The position numbers were made by a program, and so were the translations under genes. From JABDGC01 sp964466595 (GTDB lineage Bacteria; Pseudomonadota; Gammaproteobacteria; DSM-16500), in assembly GCA_964466595.1 (NCBI GenBank), contig CAYXNR010000053.1, positions 1 to 15,534 of the forward strand: a stretch of 15,534 nt of DNA. Direction: 5' to 3'. Below the pieces are notes generated by a model. It did not search any database. It saw nothing but the letters and a program-made list of their open reading frames with translations, and was not told where the DNA came from. This document shows positions 7,196 to 15,051 of this stretch, in pieces. Numbering within the stretch: position 1 is the stretch's first letter; every line of letters starts with the position of its first letter.

Positions 7196-7362
7196 ATGAG
7201 TGTTTTCAGTCTGTCCTATGAAGCCGTTTATTCAACTAGGTTGGGAACCTCTGAGACGCTTTAGGCTTTCCTTGATTTCAGGACATGCACACCACGCTTC
7301 AAGTTAGTCCCCCTTTATGTCTCATATTATGGTTTCAGGACTGATAGACCGAAAACACCCAT
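7196..7362 (-). ncRNA. ssrS: Candidate 6S RNA
   Basis: The minus strand folds into the architecture of 6S RNA, which binds sigma70 RNA polymerase in stationary phase. The closing stem pairs AUGGGUGUUUUC (7362-7351) with GAAAACACUCAU (7207-7196), one A-C mismatch, then GUCUAUC (7349-7343) with GACAGAC (7215-7209), then GAAACC (7336-7331) with GGCUUC (7225-7220). A central bubble follows, with a short 5' side (AUAAUA) and a long 3' side carrying the small hairpin AGGUU-CCC-AACCU (7250-7238). The apical arm begins with UGAGAC/GUCUCA. The apical 3' strand contains GGAAAGCCUAAAGC, similar to AGAAGCCUUAAAACUG of E. coli 6S. GGUGUGCAUG resembles GGUGAGCAUG, and AGUCCUGAAACC resembles AGUCCCCUGAGCC. 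A sigma70 promoter is placed so that transcription would start at the first paired base. At about 167 nt it is a little shorter than the usual 180-190. A structured mobile element is the alternative, but no target duplication is visible. Confidence 0.68.
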
Positions 7363-7368
7363 AAGTTA

Positions 7369-7396
7369 AGTATAGGCTAGCTTAGGGATTAAGCAA
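7369..7396 (-). promoter_or_regulatory. Promoter of the candidate 6S RNA
   Basis: On the minus strand TTGCTT (7396-7391), a 16-bp spacer and TATACT (7374-7369) form a plausible sigma70 promoter. Seven bases beyond the -10 is position 7362, the first base of the closing stem. That coincidence supports both calls. Confidence 0.55.
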
Positions 7397-7426
7397 ATTT
7401 TGAACAATTTTTTTATTTTTGGGTAG

Positions 7427-7432
7427 TATAAT
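7427..7432 (+). promoter_or_regulatory. Likely -10 box for the rlmD-relA operon
   Basis: A perfect TATAAT lies about 100 bp before the rlmD start. No good -35 stands at 16-18 bp (TTGAAC at 7400-7405 would need a 21-bp spacer). The region is AT-rich, so a chance match is possible. It would leave an AT-rich leader of about 90 nt with no obvious structure. Confidence 0.4.
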
Positions 7433-7532
7433 AATGAATAAGGTAGAAAAGAGTGTATAAATAGCAAGACCTTGAAAAATAAATTAAAAAATCACCTTCA
7501 TTTAAAAAACTAATGAAAACAAGGATTCATCT

Positions 7533-8861
7533 ATGCGAAAAAAACCAATTATTACAATAGCTTCGGAGCCTGCTCGGGTTCATTCTTTAAGCAGTGAAGG
7601 ACGGGGGATAGCAGCGGTAGAAGGGAAAACAATTTTTATCGAAGGCTCCCTTCCTGACGAAACTGTTACATATCGGGTCTTCAAAAAACATCGCCATTAT
7701 GATGAAGCCGCTGTCTTTGAAATTATCCAAGCCTCAGCAGAACGCGTCACCCCCGCCTGTCCACAATTTGGTATTTGTGGCGGCTGTAGTATGCAGCATG
7801 TAGAAGTTTCCGCTCAACTACAATGGAAACAAAAAATACTGCTCGAACAATTAAGACAGATCGGACACCTTGAGCCGGAGGCTCTGCTACCACCACTTTT
7901 TGCAGCAAACTGGGGATATCGTCATAAAGCCCGTCTTGGTGTGCGTTATGTCAAACAACAAAATAAAGTCTTTGTAGGATTTCGCAAAAAATTCAGTGGC
8001 CAACTGACTGATCTTTCGGCCTGCCCTGTTCTCCATCCTGCTATCAGCAGCAATTTGTCTGCTTTATCTGCTTTGATTTCCAGTTTGGACGCTAAAGAAC
8101 AGCTTCCTCAAATTGAAGTCGCCGTAGGAGATAAGCAAGCTGCTCTTATTTTTCGTCATTTAATTCCGCTTTCCCAAGCTGATCTCAGTCAATTTCAGGA
8201 TTTTGGCCAAAAACATCACTTACACATTTATCTTCAACCCAATCCACCCTTAGCTCTTTCTCGCCTCTGGCCACAAGAAAGTGCAGAGCGTCTCCACTAC
8301 GCTTTGCCGGATTTTCAAATAGAGTTTCTCTTTCACCCTTTGGATTTCACTCAAATCCACCTCGAAATTAATCGTTTGATGGTGAAACAAGCTCTTCTTC
8401 TGCTGGATCCGCAACCACAGGAGCAAGTACTGGATCTCTTTTGCGGTATTGGCAATTTTTCCCTTCCTTTAGCACGTCATGCGAAAAAGGTGATTGGTAT
8501 TGAGGGGAGTCAAACCATGATAGAACGCGCTTATGAAAATGCAGCTCACAATAAACTTTCCAATCTCGAATTTTATGTCGCTAATTTATTTGAGCCACCA
8601 CAGGCTGCAGATTGGTTTCATCAGTCTTATGAGAAAATCCTTCTAGATCCACCGCGAACCGGCGCTAAAGAAATCATTGAACAGCTTCCGCGTTTTTCTC
8701 CGAAGCGCCTGGTCTATGTTTCCTGCAATCCAGCTACCTTAGCGCGTGATGCTAGCCTATTGGTGCATCAGCAGGGTTATTGCTTAAAAAAAGTAGGGAT
8801 CATCAATATGTTTCCCCATACCAGTCATGTAGAAGCCATGGCTGTTTTTGAACCGAAGTGA
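7533..8861 (+). CDS. rlmD: 23S rRNA (uracil-1939-C5)-methyltransferase
   Basis: This 442-residue enzyme uses S-adenosylmethionine to methylate U1939 of 23S rRNA. In order it has an N-terminal TRAM RNA-binding domain (about 10-65) and the [4Fe-4S] cysteines Cys76, Cys82 and Cys85 in CPQFGICGGC, with Cys164 in ACPVLHP. A central domain follows, then the Rossmann methyltransferase domain with the SAM motif VLDLFCGIGNFS (299-310) and LLDPPRTG (370-377). The catalytic cysteine Cys398 is in VSCNPATLARD. Length and motifs match RlmD (RumA) well and separate it from RlmC and TrmA. AAGGA (7521-7525) stands seven bases before the ATG. The gene leads an operon with relA 33 bases downstream, the same order as in E. 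coli. Confidence 0.95.
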   Translation: MRKKPIITIASEPARVHSLSSEGRGIAAVEGKTIFIEGSLPDETVTYRVFKKHRHYDEAAVFEIIQASAERVTPACPQFGICGGCSMQHVEVSAQLQWKQKILLEQLRQIGHLEPEALLPPLFAANWGYRHKARLGVRYVKQQNKVFVGFRKKFSGQLTDLSACPVLHPAISSNLSALSALISSLDAKEQLPQIEVAVGDKQAALIFRHLIPLSQADLSQFQDFGQKHHLHIYLQPNPPLALSRLWPQESAERLHYALPDFQIEFLFHPLDFTQIHLEINRLMVKQALLLLDPQPQEQVLDLFCGIGNFSLPLARHAKKVIGIEGSQTMIERAYENAAHNKLSNLEFYVANLFEPPQAADWFHQSYEKILLDPPRTGAKEIIEQLPRFSPKRLVYVSCNPATLARDASLLVHQQGYCLKKVGIINMFPHTSHVEAMAVFEPK

Positions 8862-8894
8862 ATCCGGAAGCGCTTGCACGCTGAGGAGGCAAAG

Positions 8895-10976
8895 ATGGTT
8901 AATAAAAAGTCTTTATATCAGTATTCCACAGAGGGCGAACTCGATCTGCCGGCTTGGCTCACTAAAATCAAGCATGTTTATCATCTTGACAATACTGAGC
9001 TCATCGAAAAAGCAGCGGAATTATGCAAGCAATTTTCTAAGGGTCTCACTACTTTTTATGGAAAATCCTGTCTTGAACAAGGCCTGGAGATCGCAGAAAT
9101 TATTTTGCAACTTAAACTCGATCAGGCTGCAGTTGCTGCCGCTTTGCTTACCAGTCTCATGTCCTATGCTCATGTCACACCAGAAAAAATTGCTGAACAA
9201 CTCAATCCGAAGGTTCTTGACTTACTCAAAAGTATTGAACAAATGGAAACCTTGCGCGATATCCAGAAAGATATTGTACAACGCCACGATTACACTCAAA
9301 TTGATCGTCTTCGTAAAATGATCTTAGCGATGGTTAATGATGTACGCGTAGTACTGATTGAATTGGCTAAACAAACCCTTGTGATGCGTGGTATTAAAGA
9401 TATTAATCCCGGCGAACGTAAACGTATCGCTGAAGAAACACGTGACATCTATGCGCCGCTTGCGAATCGCCTAGGCATAGGCCAGTTAAAATGGGAACTG
9501 GAAGATCTGGCTCTGCGCTATATTGATCCTCTGACTTATAAATCTATTAGTCAATTTATCTCGGAGCGTCGCGGCGATCGCGAAATCCGCATTCAAGCCA
9601 TGATCCTAACCCTGAAAGAACGTTTAGATGAAGAAGGTATTTCTTCAGATATTAGCGGGCGAGCCAAACACATTAATAGTATTTTTAATAAAATGCAGAG
9701 CAAAAATTTAACGCTTCAGAATATTTACGATATTAGCGCAATTCGCGTGATCGTGCCGACCATACAAGATTGTTATACCGCCTTAAGCCTAACCCATCGT
9801 TTATGGGAGCATGTTCCAGAAGAATTCGACGATTATATCGCCACACCTAAGCCGAATGGCTATCGTTCCATTCACACTGCAGTCATTGGCGGAGATGGAA
9901 AAAACTATGAAATTCAAATACGCACCCGTGAGATGCACGAAGAATCAGAACGCGGCATTGCTGCTCATTGGCTGTATAAAGAGGATAAAGCACAGCTCAA
10001 GGGTAATAAAACCAAAATCAATTTTCTTCGTCAATTATTAGATTGGCACCGAGAAGTGGCCCAAAGCAGAGCAGTGGAGCCTCCCACCACAGAACAAAAA
10101 GCAAATCCCTCTACTATAAAGCAAGGAGATTACTTAGATGAGCAAATCTATACGCTCACGCCTGCCGGCAAAATTATCGATTTACCTCAGGGAGCAACGC
10201 CTATTGATTTTGCCTACTGTATTCATACCGATGTCGGTCATCACTGTCGCGGAGCAAAAGTAAATGGCCGCATTGTGCCACTGAACCATCGACTACAAAC
10301 CGGAGACCATGTGGAAATCATGACCATTTCAGAAGGCAATCCGAGTCGTGATTGGTTAAATGCTGAAGCCGGCTATGTAAAAAGCTCCCGAGCACGATCT
10401 AAAATCACACAGTGGTTTAAACAACAAAAATCAACTCAGCTTATTGAAGCCGCTACTCAACTGAGCCAAGTACTCTCTAAAGCAGAACCCAGATCTTCTC
10501 CTCCCTTCCTCAATGCGCCCAAGCAAGCTGCTAGCGCCGCTCGCATTCTTGTTTCTGGAACGCGCGATTTTTTAACTCGGATAGCCCGCTGCTGTAAGCC
10601 TATTCCGCATGAAGCCATTATGGGCTATATCAGTTATGGACGCGGCATAGCCATTCACCGCAAAGATTGCCGCAATCTAACAACCATTGATTCTTCTCGC
10701 TTGATTACCATCGATTGGGATCAAAGTCACCAAGGCCTGTACGCTGTTGATCTTGATATTTTTGCTCAGCGAGGACACGATATTCTAAAAGAGATCACTG
10801 CTGTTTTCTCCAACGCCAAAATAAACATGATTGCGATGCGCTCATTAATGGGGCACAATCATCAATCAACATGGATTACTGTCACCATCGAGATTCATGA
10901 TACAATAGAACTTTCACAAACCATGGAGCAATTAAAACAATTGCCTTTCATTATTGAGGTTAAAAGGAAAAAATGA
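8895..10976 (+). CDS. relA: (p)ppGpp synthetase RelA, compact form
   Basis: This 693-residue ribosome-associated enzyme makes (p)ppGpp from GTP/GDP and ATP when uncharged tRNA enters the A site. The N-terminal hydrolase-like domain has lost the HD residues (AALLTSLMSY at about 82-91), so it cannot hydrolyse. The synthetase domain has ANRLGIGQLKWELED (190-204), GRAKHINSIFNKM (255-267), the RelA-type EFDD (310-313, SpoT has RxKD), KPNGYRSIHT and EIQIRT. TGS (about 415-477), zinc-finger (Cys566, Cys567, His588, Cys592) and ACT (about 615-690) domains follow. The stretch between TGS and zinc finger (about 509-555) is roughly 55 residues shorter than in E. coli RelA, so most of the helical domain is missing. 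ATG at 8895 is chosen over the upstream TTG at 8874 because GAGGAGG (8883-8889) precedes it by five bases. It overlaps the HPt gene by ATGA. Confidence 0.95.
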   Translation: MVNKKSLYQYSTEGELDLPAWLTKIKHVYHLDNTELIEKAAELCKQFSKGLTTFYGKSCLEQGLEIAEIILQLKLDQAAVAAALLTSLMSYAHVTPEKIAEQLNPKVLDLLKSIEQMETLRDIQKDIVQRHDYTQIDRLRKMILAMVNDVRVVLIELAKQTLVMRGIKDINPGERKRIAEETRDIYAPLANRLGIGQLKWELEDLALRYIDPLTYKSISQFISERRGDREIRIQAMILTLKERLDEEGISSDISGRAKHINSIFNKMQSKNLTLQNIYDISAIRVIVPTIQDCYTALSLTHRLWEHVPEEFDDYIATPKPNGYRSIHTAVIGGDGKNYEIQIRTREMHEESERGIAAHWLYKEDKAQLKGNKTKINFLRQLLDWHREVAQSRAVEPPTTEQKANPSTIKQGDYLDEQIYTLTPAGKIIDLPQGATPIDFAYCIHTDVGHHCRGAKVNGRIVPLNHRLQTGDHVEIMTISEGNPSRDWLNAEAGYVKSSRARSKITQWFKQQKSTQLIEAATQLSQVLSKAEPRSSPPFLNAPKQAASAARILVSGTRDFLTRIARCCKPIPHEAIMGYISYGRGIAIHRKDCRNLTTIDSSRLITIDWDQSHQGLYAVDLDIFAQRGHDILKEITAVFSNAKINMIAMRSLMGHNHQSTWITVTIEIHDTIELSQTMEQLKQLPFIIEVKRKK

Positions 10977-11353
10977 ATCACAAAAAAAAAGCTAAAACAA
11001 ATTCTACAGCTGATTTGCCGGCTATCGACTGGCGTCTCTGTCTTAAATTAGCGAGCAACAAAGAAGCTATTGCCCAGGAAATCTTATTGTTCATTATTCA
11101 AGAATTACCCACTGATCTCGAAGCGATTAAGCAAGCTCAGAAAAAAGCAGATTACGATGAATTATTACGCTGTGTTCATAAACTACATGGCGCCCTCTGT
11201 TATTGTGGCATGCCGCGTTTAAAAAACGCCGTAACTCATCTAGAAACGGCTTTAAAGCTAAATAATTTCGACCAAGCCGAGCTTGGCAAGCTTAGCGCGC
11301 ATGTAGAAGCTGAGGCAAAAACAGTACTAAACAGTCCTCTACCAAAAACTTAG
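10973..11353 (+). CDS. Orphan HPt phosphotransfer protein, BarA-like
   Basis: This 126-residue protein is little more than one histidine phosphotransfer domain. The motif CVHKLHGALCYCGMPRLKNA (67-86) is the HPt active helix, with His69 as the predicted phosphorylated residue. The following Gly-Met-Pro-Arg-Leu-Lys-Asn closely resembles the end of the BarA/GacS hybrid kinase HPt domain (VHKLHGS...GVPRMKN). A lysine-rich start of about 15 residues precedes it. It would shuttle phosphate between a hybrid kinase receiver and a response regulator; neither partner is in the window. Its ATG overlaps the relA stop (ATGA), so translation is coupled to RelA. Its 3' end overlaps the convergent 883-residue gene by four bases. 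Family is well supported; partner and role are inferred. Confidence 0.85.
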   Translation: MNHKKKAKTNSTADLPAIDWRLCLKLASNKEAIAQEILLFIIQELPTDLEAIKQAQKKADYDELLRCVHKLHGALCYCGMPRLKNAVTHLETALKLNNFDQAELGKLSAHVEAEAKTVLNSPLPKT

Positions 11354-14001
11354 GCGCTATCACACAAGCGCTTGCCTAGCTTTTCACCACTGCTACCAAC
11401 TCGGTAAGCGGCTGCTCGAGTAGAAGTTCTAAACAGTCCGCCTCGTTGATAAGCCAGATAAAAGCCAACCCCCACAAAGCACAAGAGCAATTCTGTAACT
11501 GCTCGTAAAATTTTATCACAGACACTACGATGCTCATCTAAAAAATAATTATGAGGGGCTGATAACTCAGTTTTTAAATCTGCTTTAAATTGTTTCGCCT
11601 TGATCATTCTTGACTGCCTTTCCTCATTTAAAAAATTGAGTGTGCGCTCGCAAAGAACCGATATTAATGCTTGCGTTTTTTCCGCCTTAAGCTGCTGCAA
11701 GGGATCTTTTTCTTTCTGCATGATCTTAGCATCTAAATCAAATTCGTTTAAAGAATCAGCTAACTCTTCATAAGCAGCTGCTGTTCTTTTATCTGGTTTT
11801 TCCTCTTGTTTGATGGTTGCAATGCGCGCTGCAAGCATTGTAAAGAGTGCGCCTAGATCAAGGCGCTCCTGATTTTTTTGCATCGAGTAATCTGCTTCTG
11901 ATTCTTTTGATTCCGATTCTTTTGCTTCGGATACAGGCTGAAAGTCAAGTGTTCCCTCCTTTGAAGCCGCACGAAAACGGTGAGCCTGAAACGAGGTACG
12001 ATCCTCAATCACTGAAAGATACGAGGAAGCTCTTCCCTCCATTCTGCTTCTAGCCTCGCTTAACTCATATTTATCAGTCTCAAACTTGTATTTTAAAACT
12101 AGCTTGGTGGTAGCTCGTAACATCTCTTGAACCGCTTTTTTCTTTTGGTCTTCCTCGTAGCTTTGATAGTCAATTATCCCGCCGGCCTGTGGATCACCCC
12201 AGCGGTAATTATGAAGATTATGTTTATCGAGAATACCGCTGGTCGTACTAGATACTTTTTCGCGAATAGCAAGCAATTTTGCATTTAGTCGCATCGCTAG
12301 ATCTAATTGTTTGGTAATCAGCATGTCATTCACAGAGTCTTGCTCTTCTTCGACTTTTTCTAAAGCTTTTAACAGTATGCCAATGCGATTATGAAGATCT
12401 GCGCTCAAGGACTGTAAAGAATCGAAAATAAAATTACAATGATGCGGATTACTAATGTAAATTTCACCCATGTCTCGAATAAAATCAGATAATTTTTCGC
12501 AAAAAATAGTTAGGTCTGTTAACTGATCCAATAAGATTGCAAGATCTAAAAATATTTGTGCTCTATTTTTTAATTGTTGTAGGTTTCGATAAGCTGTCAG
12601 TACCGCATTAATAGCCTCTTTCTTTCTACCCGATAATCTTTCTAGCTTTTTAACAGTCGATAATTTTTCTAAAATGGTATCAAGACCCTTCACCTCAGCT
12701 ATTTCTAGCTCCAGCAGTTTTCTATCCTCCTCCACCTCATACAAGCGCCAAGCTTGGCCCTCCTTTATAATTAAAAACGCAAATGGATCAATTACTGTCG
12801 GCAGCTGAGCTGCTATCACAACACGACATTCTTTATCGAAACCAACTGGAATGAAGCTATCCGTTTCATAGCTTCCATCTGCTTGCGGCTGAGGCGCTTT
12901 CAAGGTCAAAAAATTTTTAGCAATTTTAAATAAAGGTTTGATGTCGACTAAATCTTCTGCTTTTAATCCGATGGTGTTTTTAATACTCACCTTGGGATTC
13001 AGATAATGCGCCAGAATCATTTGCAGCCAGTGTTTGAAAATCGAATCTGGAATGTCCACCTCATTTTGTGATAACAGTGTATGTGAATTTTTATATTCCT
13101 GGCGAATTAAGCCTTTTGCCAACAATTCGAGCGTTGCCGAATCAACATGTATCCACTTTTCTTCAGCAATAATGAATTTAGCAAAAAACGAGCTCAATTC
13201 AGGAATGAGGTCCTTACTGGCAGCAGACATCAACTCATCCACATAGGATTTAAGCGTCCGTGAATTACTGTGATCTAAGAGTAATTTTTTTGCCTTGCGA
13301 AGTTCTTTACAGACCAACTTCAAACGCTCAAAACGTTGTCTTTTTTTAGGATCACTGGATTCAAAAAAAGAATGGCGGGGAATAGAAGCATAAGCAGTAA
13401 TAAAACGAATAATTCCTTCTAAATAAACAATATCGGCTTGATAACCTTCAAATTTAGTGCAATGTTCACTCAGCATGACTAATAAGTAAGTTAAAACACT
13501 AGAAGTCACATCCTCTGCTGTACCGCGAGTGAACTGACTTCTTTCATCTTTGCTCAAACGCACATCATAAAGCCCCAAGATGTGGGTTTTAGCATTTTTG
13601 ATATGACGGCTATATTGATTTAAAAAAGAATCATTATTAATTGATTTATCTTTAACAAGATCTCTGCGGATGGCCTCGTTTAATTTTAAAGCCGTAGCTG
13701 AAGCAGGATTGTCTTTATCATCAAGAATAAAGGGTGGAGGAAGGGAGGGATGCTCTGGAAAGCCCGTGTCAAGAATATCGACTAAATACTCATTATGAAA
13801 TTTCAGGACTTGTTTTATTTTATTTAAGTGTTTTTGCGATTTATATTTATTATACTCATGTTTAGCTACCGCAACACCGCTCACCACCACAGCCGCCAAC
13901 CCAGTTAAAGCAATAGCAGCCAAGCTACTACTTCGAGTCAATAAGCCTATTCCACCACTTGGACTCGCCCCTGCTACCGCTGCCGCCTCCCTGACATTCA
14001 T
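11350..14001 (-). CDS. Large helical, coiled-coil membrane-associated protein of unknown function (candidate effector)
   Basis: I do not recognise the family of this 883-residue protein. An Ala/Gly/Ser-rich start is followed by a hydrophobic segment (about 27-46, SLAAIALTGLAAVVVSGVAV) and a second near the C-terminus (about 833-850, ILRAVTELLLCFVGVGFYLA). About 780 charged, mostly helical residues lie between. Heptad-like stretches are strongest near 440-590 (for example LEKLSTVKKLERL and LLKALEKVEEEQDSV). A short SEAKE-SESKE-SEAD repeat lies at 691-704 and is encoded by a 15-bp DNA duplication at 11896-11925. No catalytic motif was seen. The ribosome site AGAGGA precedes the ATG by six bases. 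A PmrA-box-like repeat sits upstream at 14063-14079. Size, two hydrophobic segments, coiled coil and this box resemble Dot/Icm effectors of Legionella and Coxiella. That role is an inference; a structural membrane protein is equally possible. Confidence 0.8.
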   Translation of the reverse strand: MNVREAAAVAGASPSGGIGLLTRSSSLAAIALTGLAAVVVSGVAVAKHEYNKYKSQKHLNKIKQVLKFHNEYLVDILDTGFPEHPSLPPPFILDDKDNPASATALKLNEAIRRDLVKDKSINNDSFLNQYSRHIKNAKTHILGLYDVRLSKDERSQFTRGTAEDVTSSVLTYLLVMLSEHCTKFEGYQADIVYLEGIIRFITAYASIPRHSFFESSDPKKRQRFERLKLVCKELRKAKKLLLDHSNSRTLKSYVDELMSAASKDLIPELSSFFAKFIIAEEKWIHVDSATLELLAKGLIRQEYKNSHTLLSQNEVDIPDSIFKHWLQMILAHYLNPKVSIKNTIGLKAEDLVDIKPLFKIAKNFLTLKAPQPQADGSYETDSFIPVGFDKECRVVIAAQLPTVIDPFAFLIIKEGQAWRLYEVEEDRKLLELEIAEVKGLDTILEKLSTVKKLERLSGRKKEAINAVLTAYRNLQQLKNRAQIFLDLAILLDQLTDLTIFCEKLSDFIRDMGEIYISNPHHCNFIFDSLQSLSADLHNRIGILLKALEKVEEEQDSVNDMLITKQLDLAMRLNAKLLAIREKVSSTTSGILDKHNLHNYRWGDPQAGGIIDYQSYEEDQKKKAVQEMLRATTKLVLKYKFETDKYELSEARSRMEGRASSYLSVIEDRTSFQAHRFRAASKEGTLDFQPVSEAKESESKESEADYSMQKNQERLDLGALFTMLAARIATIKQEEKPDKRTAAAYEELADSLNEFDLDAKIMQKEKDPLQQLKAEKTQALISVLCERTLNFLNEERQSRMIKAKQFKADLKTELSAPHNYFLDEHRSVCDKILRAVTELLLCFVGVGFYLAYQRGGLFRTSTRAAAYRVGSSGEKLGKRLCDSA

Positions 14002-14062
14002 GATCTATCCTCTCACGGTTTTCCCTTTCGTGGTTGTCCTTAAAAAGCTTAGCATAGAAAAG

Positions 14063-14079
14063 CTTAAGGATTTATTAAG
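14063..14079 (-). promoter_or_regulatory. PmrA-box-like direct repeat upstream of the 883-residue gene
   Basis: The minus strand reads CTTAAT-AAATC-CTTAAG, an exact match to the PmrA consensus (C/T)TTAA(T/G)-N5-(C/T)TTAA(T/G). It lies 62 bp before the ATG at 14001 and overlaps the ugpQ stop codon. A possible -10, TATGCT, follows at 14056-14051, only six bases after the box. PmrA controls dot/icm and many effector genes in Legionella and Coxiella. In AT-rich DNA such a match can occur by chance. Confidence 0.5.
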
Positions 14080-14804
14080 AGCATCTTATCCGGGCAATCC
14101 GTAAAAACAGCAGTCACGCCACAGGAAAATAATTCTTCTGCGCGAGCGGGATCATTGACGGTATAGGCTAAAAGAGGCAGACCGCTTGCTGTGAGTGTTT
14201 TAATGAGCTCGGGCTTAAGCAGCGCTTGATTCACATTGAGTGTTGATCCCTGTAAACCTTGATAGGAAATTTCCCAAGCGGGTTCGAGTTGATCTAGTAG
14301 GAAGCCAAGATGGCAGTTGCTGGATTGCTGTCTTAGCTCTTTTAAAACAGGAAGGGAAAAACTAGAAAAAAGTAGCTGCGCACTTGGATAAGTTTCAGTT
14401 AATTCAAGAATTCGAGTAACGATTTCTTTCTCTTGACCCACGAGCGCTTTTATTTCAATATTTGCAAAAAGCTGATTTTCTTTTATAAAGCTAAGCACTT
14501 CTTTTAAAGAAGGTATTTTTTCTCCGGCAAACTGCTTATCAAACCAGGCACCTGCATCGAGCGTTTTCAAATAGCTGTAAGGATAGTCCCGAACTAAACC
14601 CTTGCCATTCGTCGTGCGCTCTAAACTTTCATCATGAAAAACAAGGAGCTCGCCACAAGCCGCCATCATCACATCGAATTCGAGCCAAGTCGCGCCCCAA
14701 TCTCGTGCTTTTTTAAAAGCGGCTAGCGTATTTTCCGGTGCAGAGGCACTCGCCCCCCGATGAGCCAAGAAGGGCGGCTTAAAGCGAAGAGGAGACTTTG
14801 TCAT
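14064..14804 (-). CDS. ugpQ: Glycerophosphodiester phosphodiesterase, cytoplasmic type
   Basis: This 246-residue TIM-barrel enzyme hydrolyses deacylated phospholipids (glycerophosphodiesters) to glycerol-3-phosphate and an alcohol. All family residues are present: HRG at 15-17 (His15), ENT (Glu24), the metal ligands Glu42 and Asp44 in LEFDV, His57 in FHDESLERTTNG (general acid region), and Glu117/Lys119 in NIEIK. There is no signal peptide and the length fits UgpQ rather than periplasmic GlpQ. AGGA lies just before the ATG. Its start overlaps the end of the ferredoxin gene by 26 bases, so it belongs to the coaD operon. The link with coenzyme A synthesis and a ferredoxin has no obvious metabolic logic and is probably positional. 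Confidence 0.92.
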   Translation of the reverse strand: MTKSPLRFKPPFLAHRGASASAPENTLAAFKKARDWGATWLEFDVMMAACGELLVFHDESLERTTNGKGLVRDYPYSYLKTLDAGAWFDKQFAGEKIPSLKEVLSFIKENQLFANIEIKALVGQEKEIVTRILELTETYPSAQLLFSSFSLPVLKELRQQSSNCHLGFLLDQLEPAWEISYQGLQGSTLNVNQALLKPELIKTLTASGLPLLAYTVNDPARAEELFSCGVTAVFTDCPDKMLLINP

Positions 14805-15051
14805 GTTTTCCTGTCAACTGCTGGTATTTATTTTTCAATTGCTCAGCTGTTTCTTGATGCTCCGGGTCGACAATAATGCAATTCACTGGACAAAGTGCAA
14901 CACACTGCGGCTCGGAGAAATGTCCGACACATTCTGTACAGTGCTCCGGTTTAATTTCAAAAATCATCTCACCCTGATAAATAGCCTCATTCGGGCAAAC
15001 CGGCGCGCAGACATCGCAATTAATACATTCTTCCGTAATTTTGAGAGACAT
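14779..15051 (-). CDS. yfhL: 2[4Fe-4S] ferredoxin, YfhL/Allochromatium type
   Basis: This 90-residue electron carrier has two cluster motifs. The first is Cys9-x2-Cys12-x2-Cys15-x3-Cys19. The second is Cys38-x2-Cys41-x8-Cys50-x3-Cys54, with a six-residue insertion between its second and third cysteines. That insertion and the C-terminal helical extension (about 62-90) are marks of the Allochromatium vinosum / YfhL family, whose clusters have very low potential. An extra Cys58 is present. Its physiological partner is unknown. The ATG shares a base with the coaD stop (TAATG). Neighbourhood with coaD is common in gammaproteobacteria. Confidence 0.93.
   Translation of the reverse strand: MSLKITEECINCDVCAPVCPNEAIYQGEMIFEIKPEHCTECVGHFSEPQCVALCPVNCIIVDPEHQETAEQLKNKYQQLTGKHDKVSSSL

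Noticed and set aside
7228..7236. TTATTCAAC shared with the MITE tip
   Set aside because: A nine-base match in AT-rich DNA without the rest of the tip is expected by chance.
7196..7362. A second MITE or IS remnant, because of the imperfect inverted ends
   Set aside because: No target duplication is seen, the inner structure and promoter position fit 6S RNA better, and no transposase trace is present. Kept as the alternative explanation.
8848..9321. 157-codon + strand frame overlapping the end of rlmD and start of relA
   Set aside because: It is out of frame with relA, whose conserved domains and strong ribosome site occupy the same DNA.
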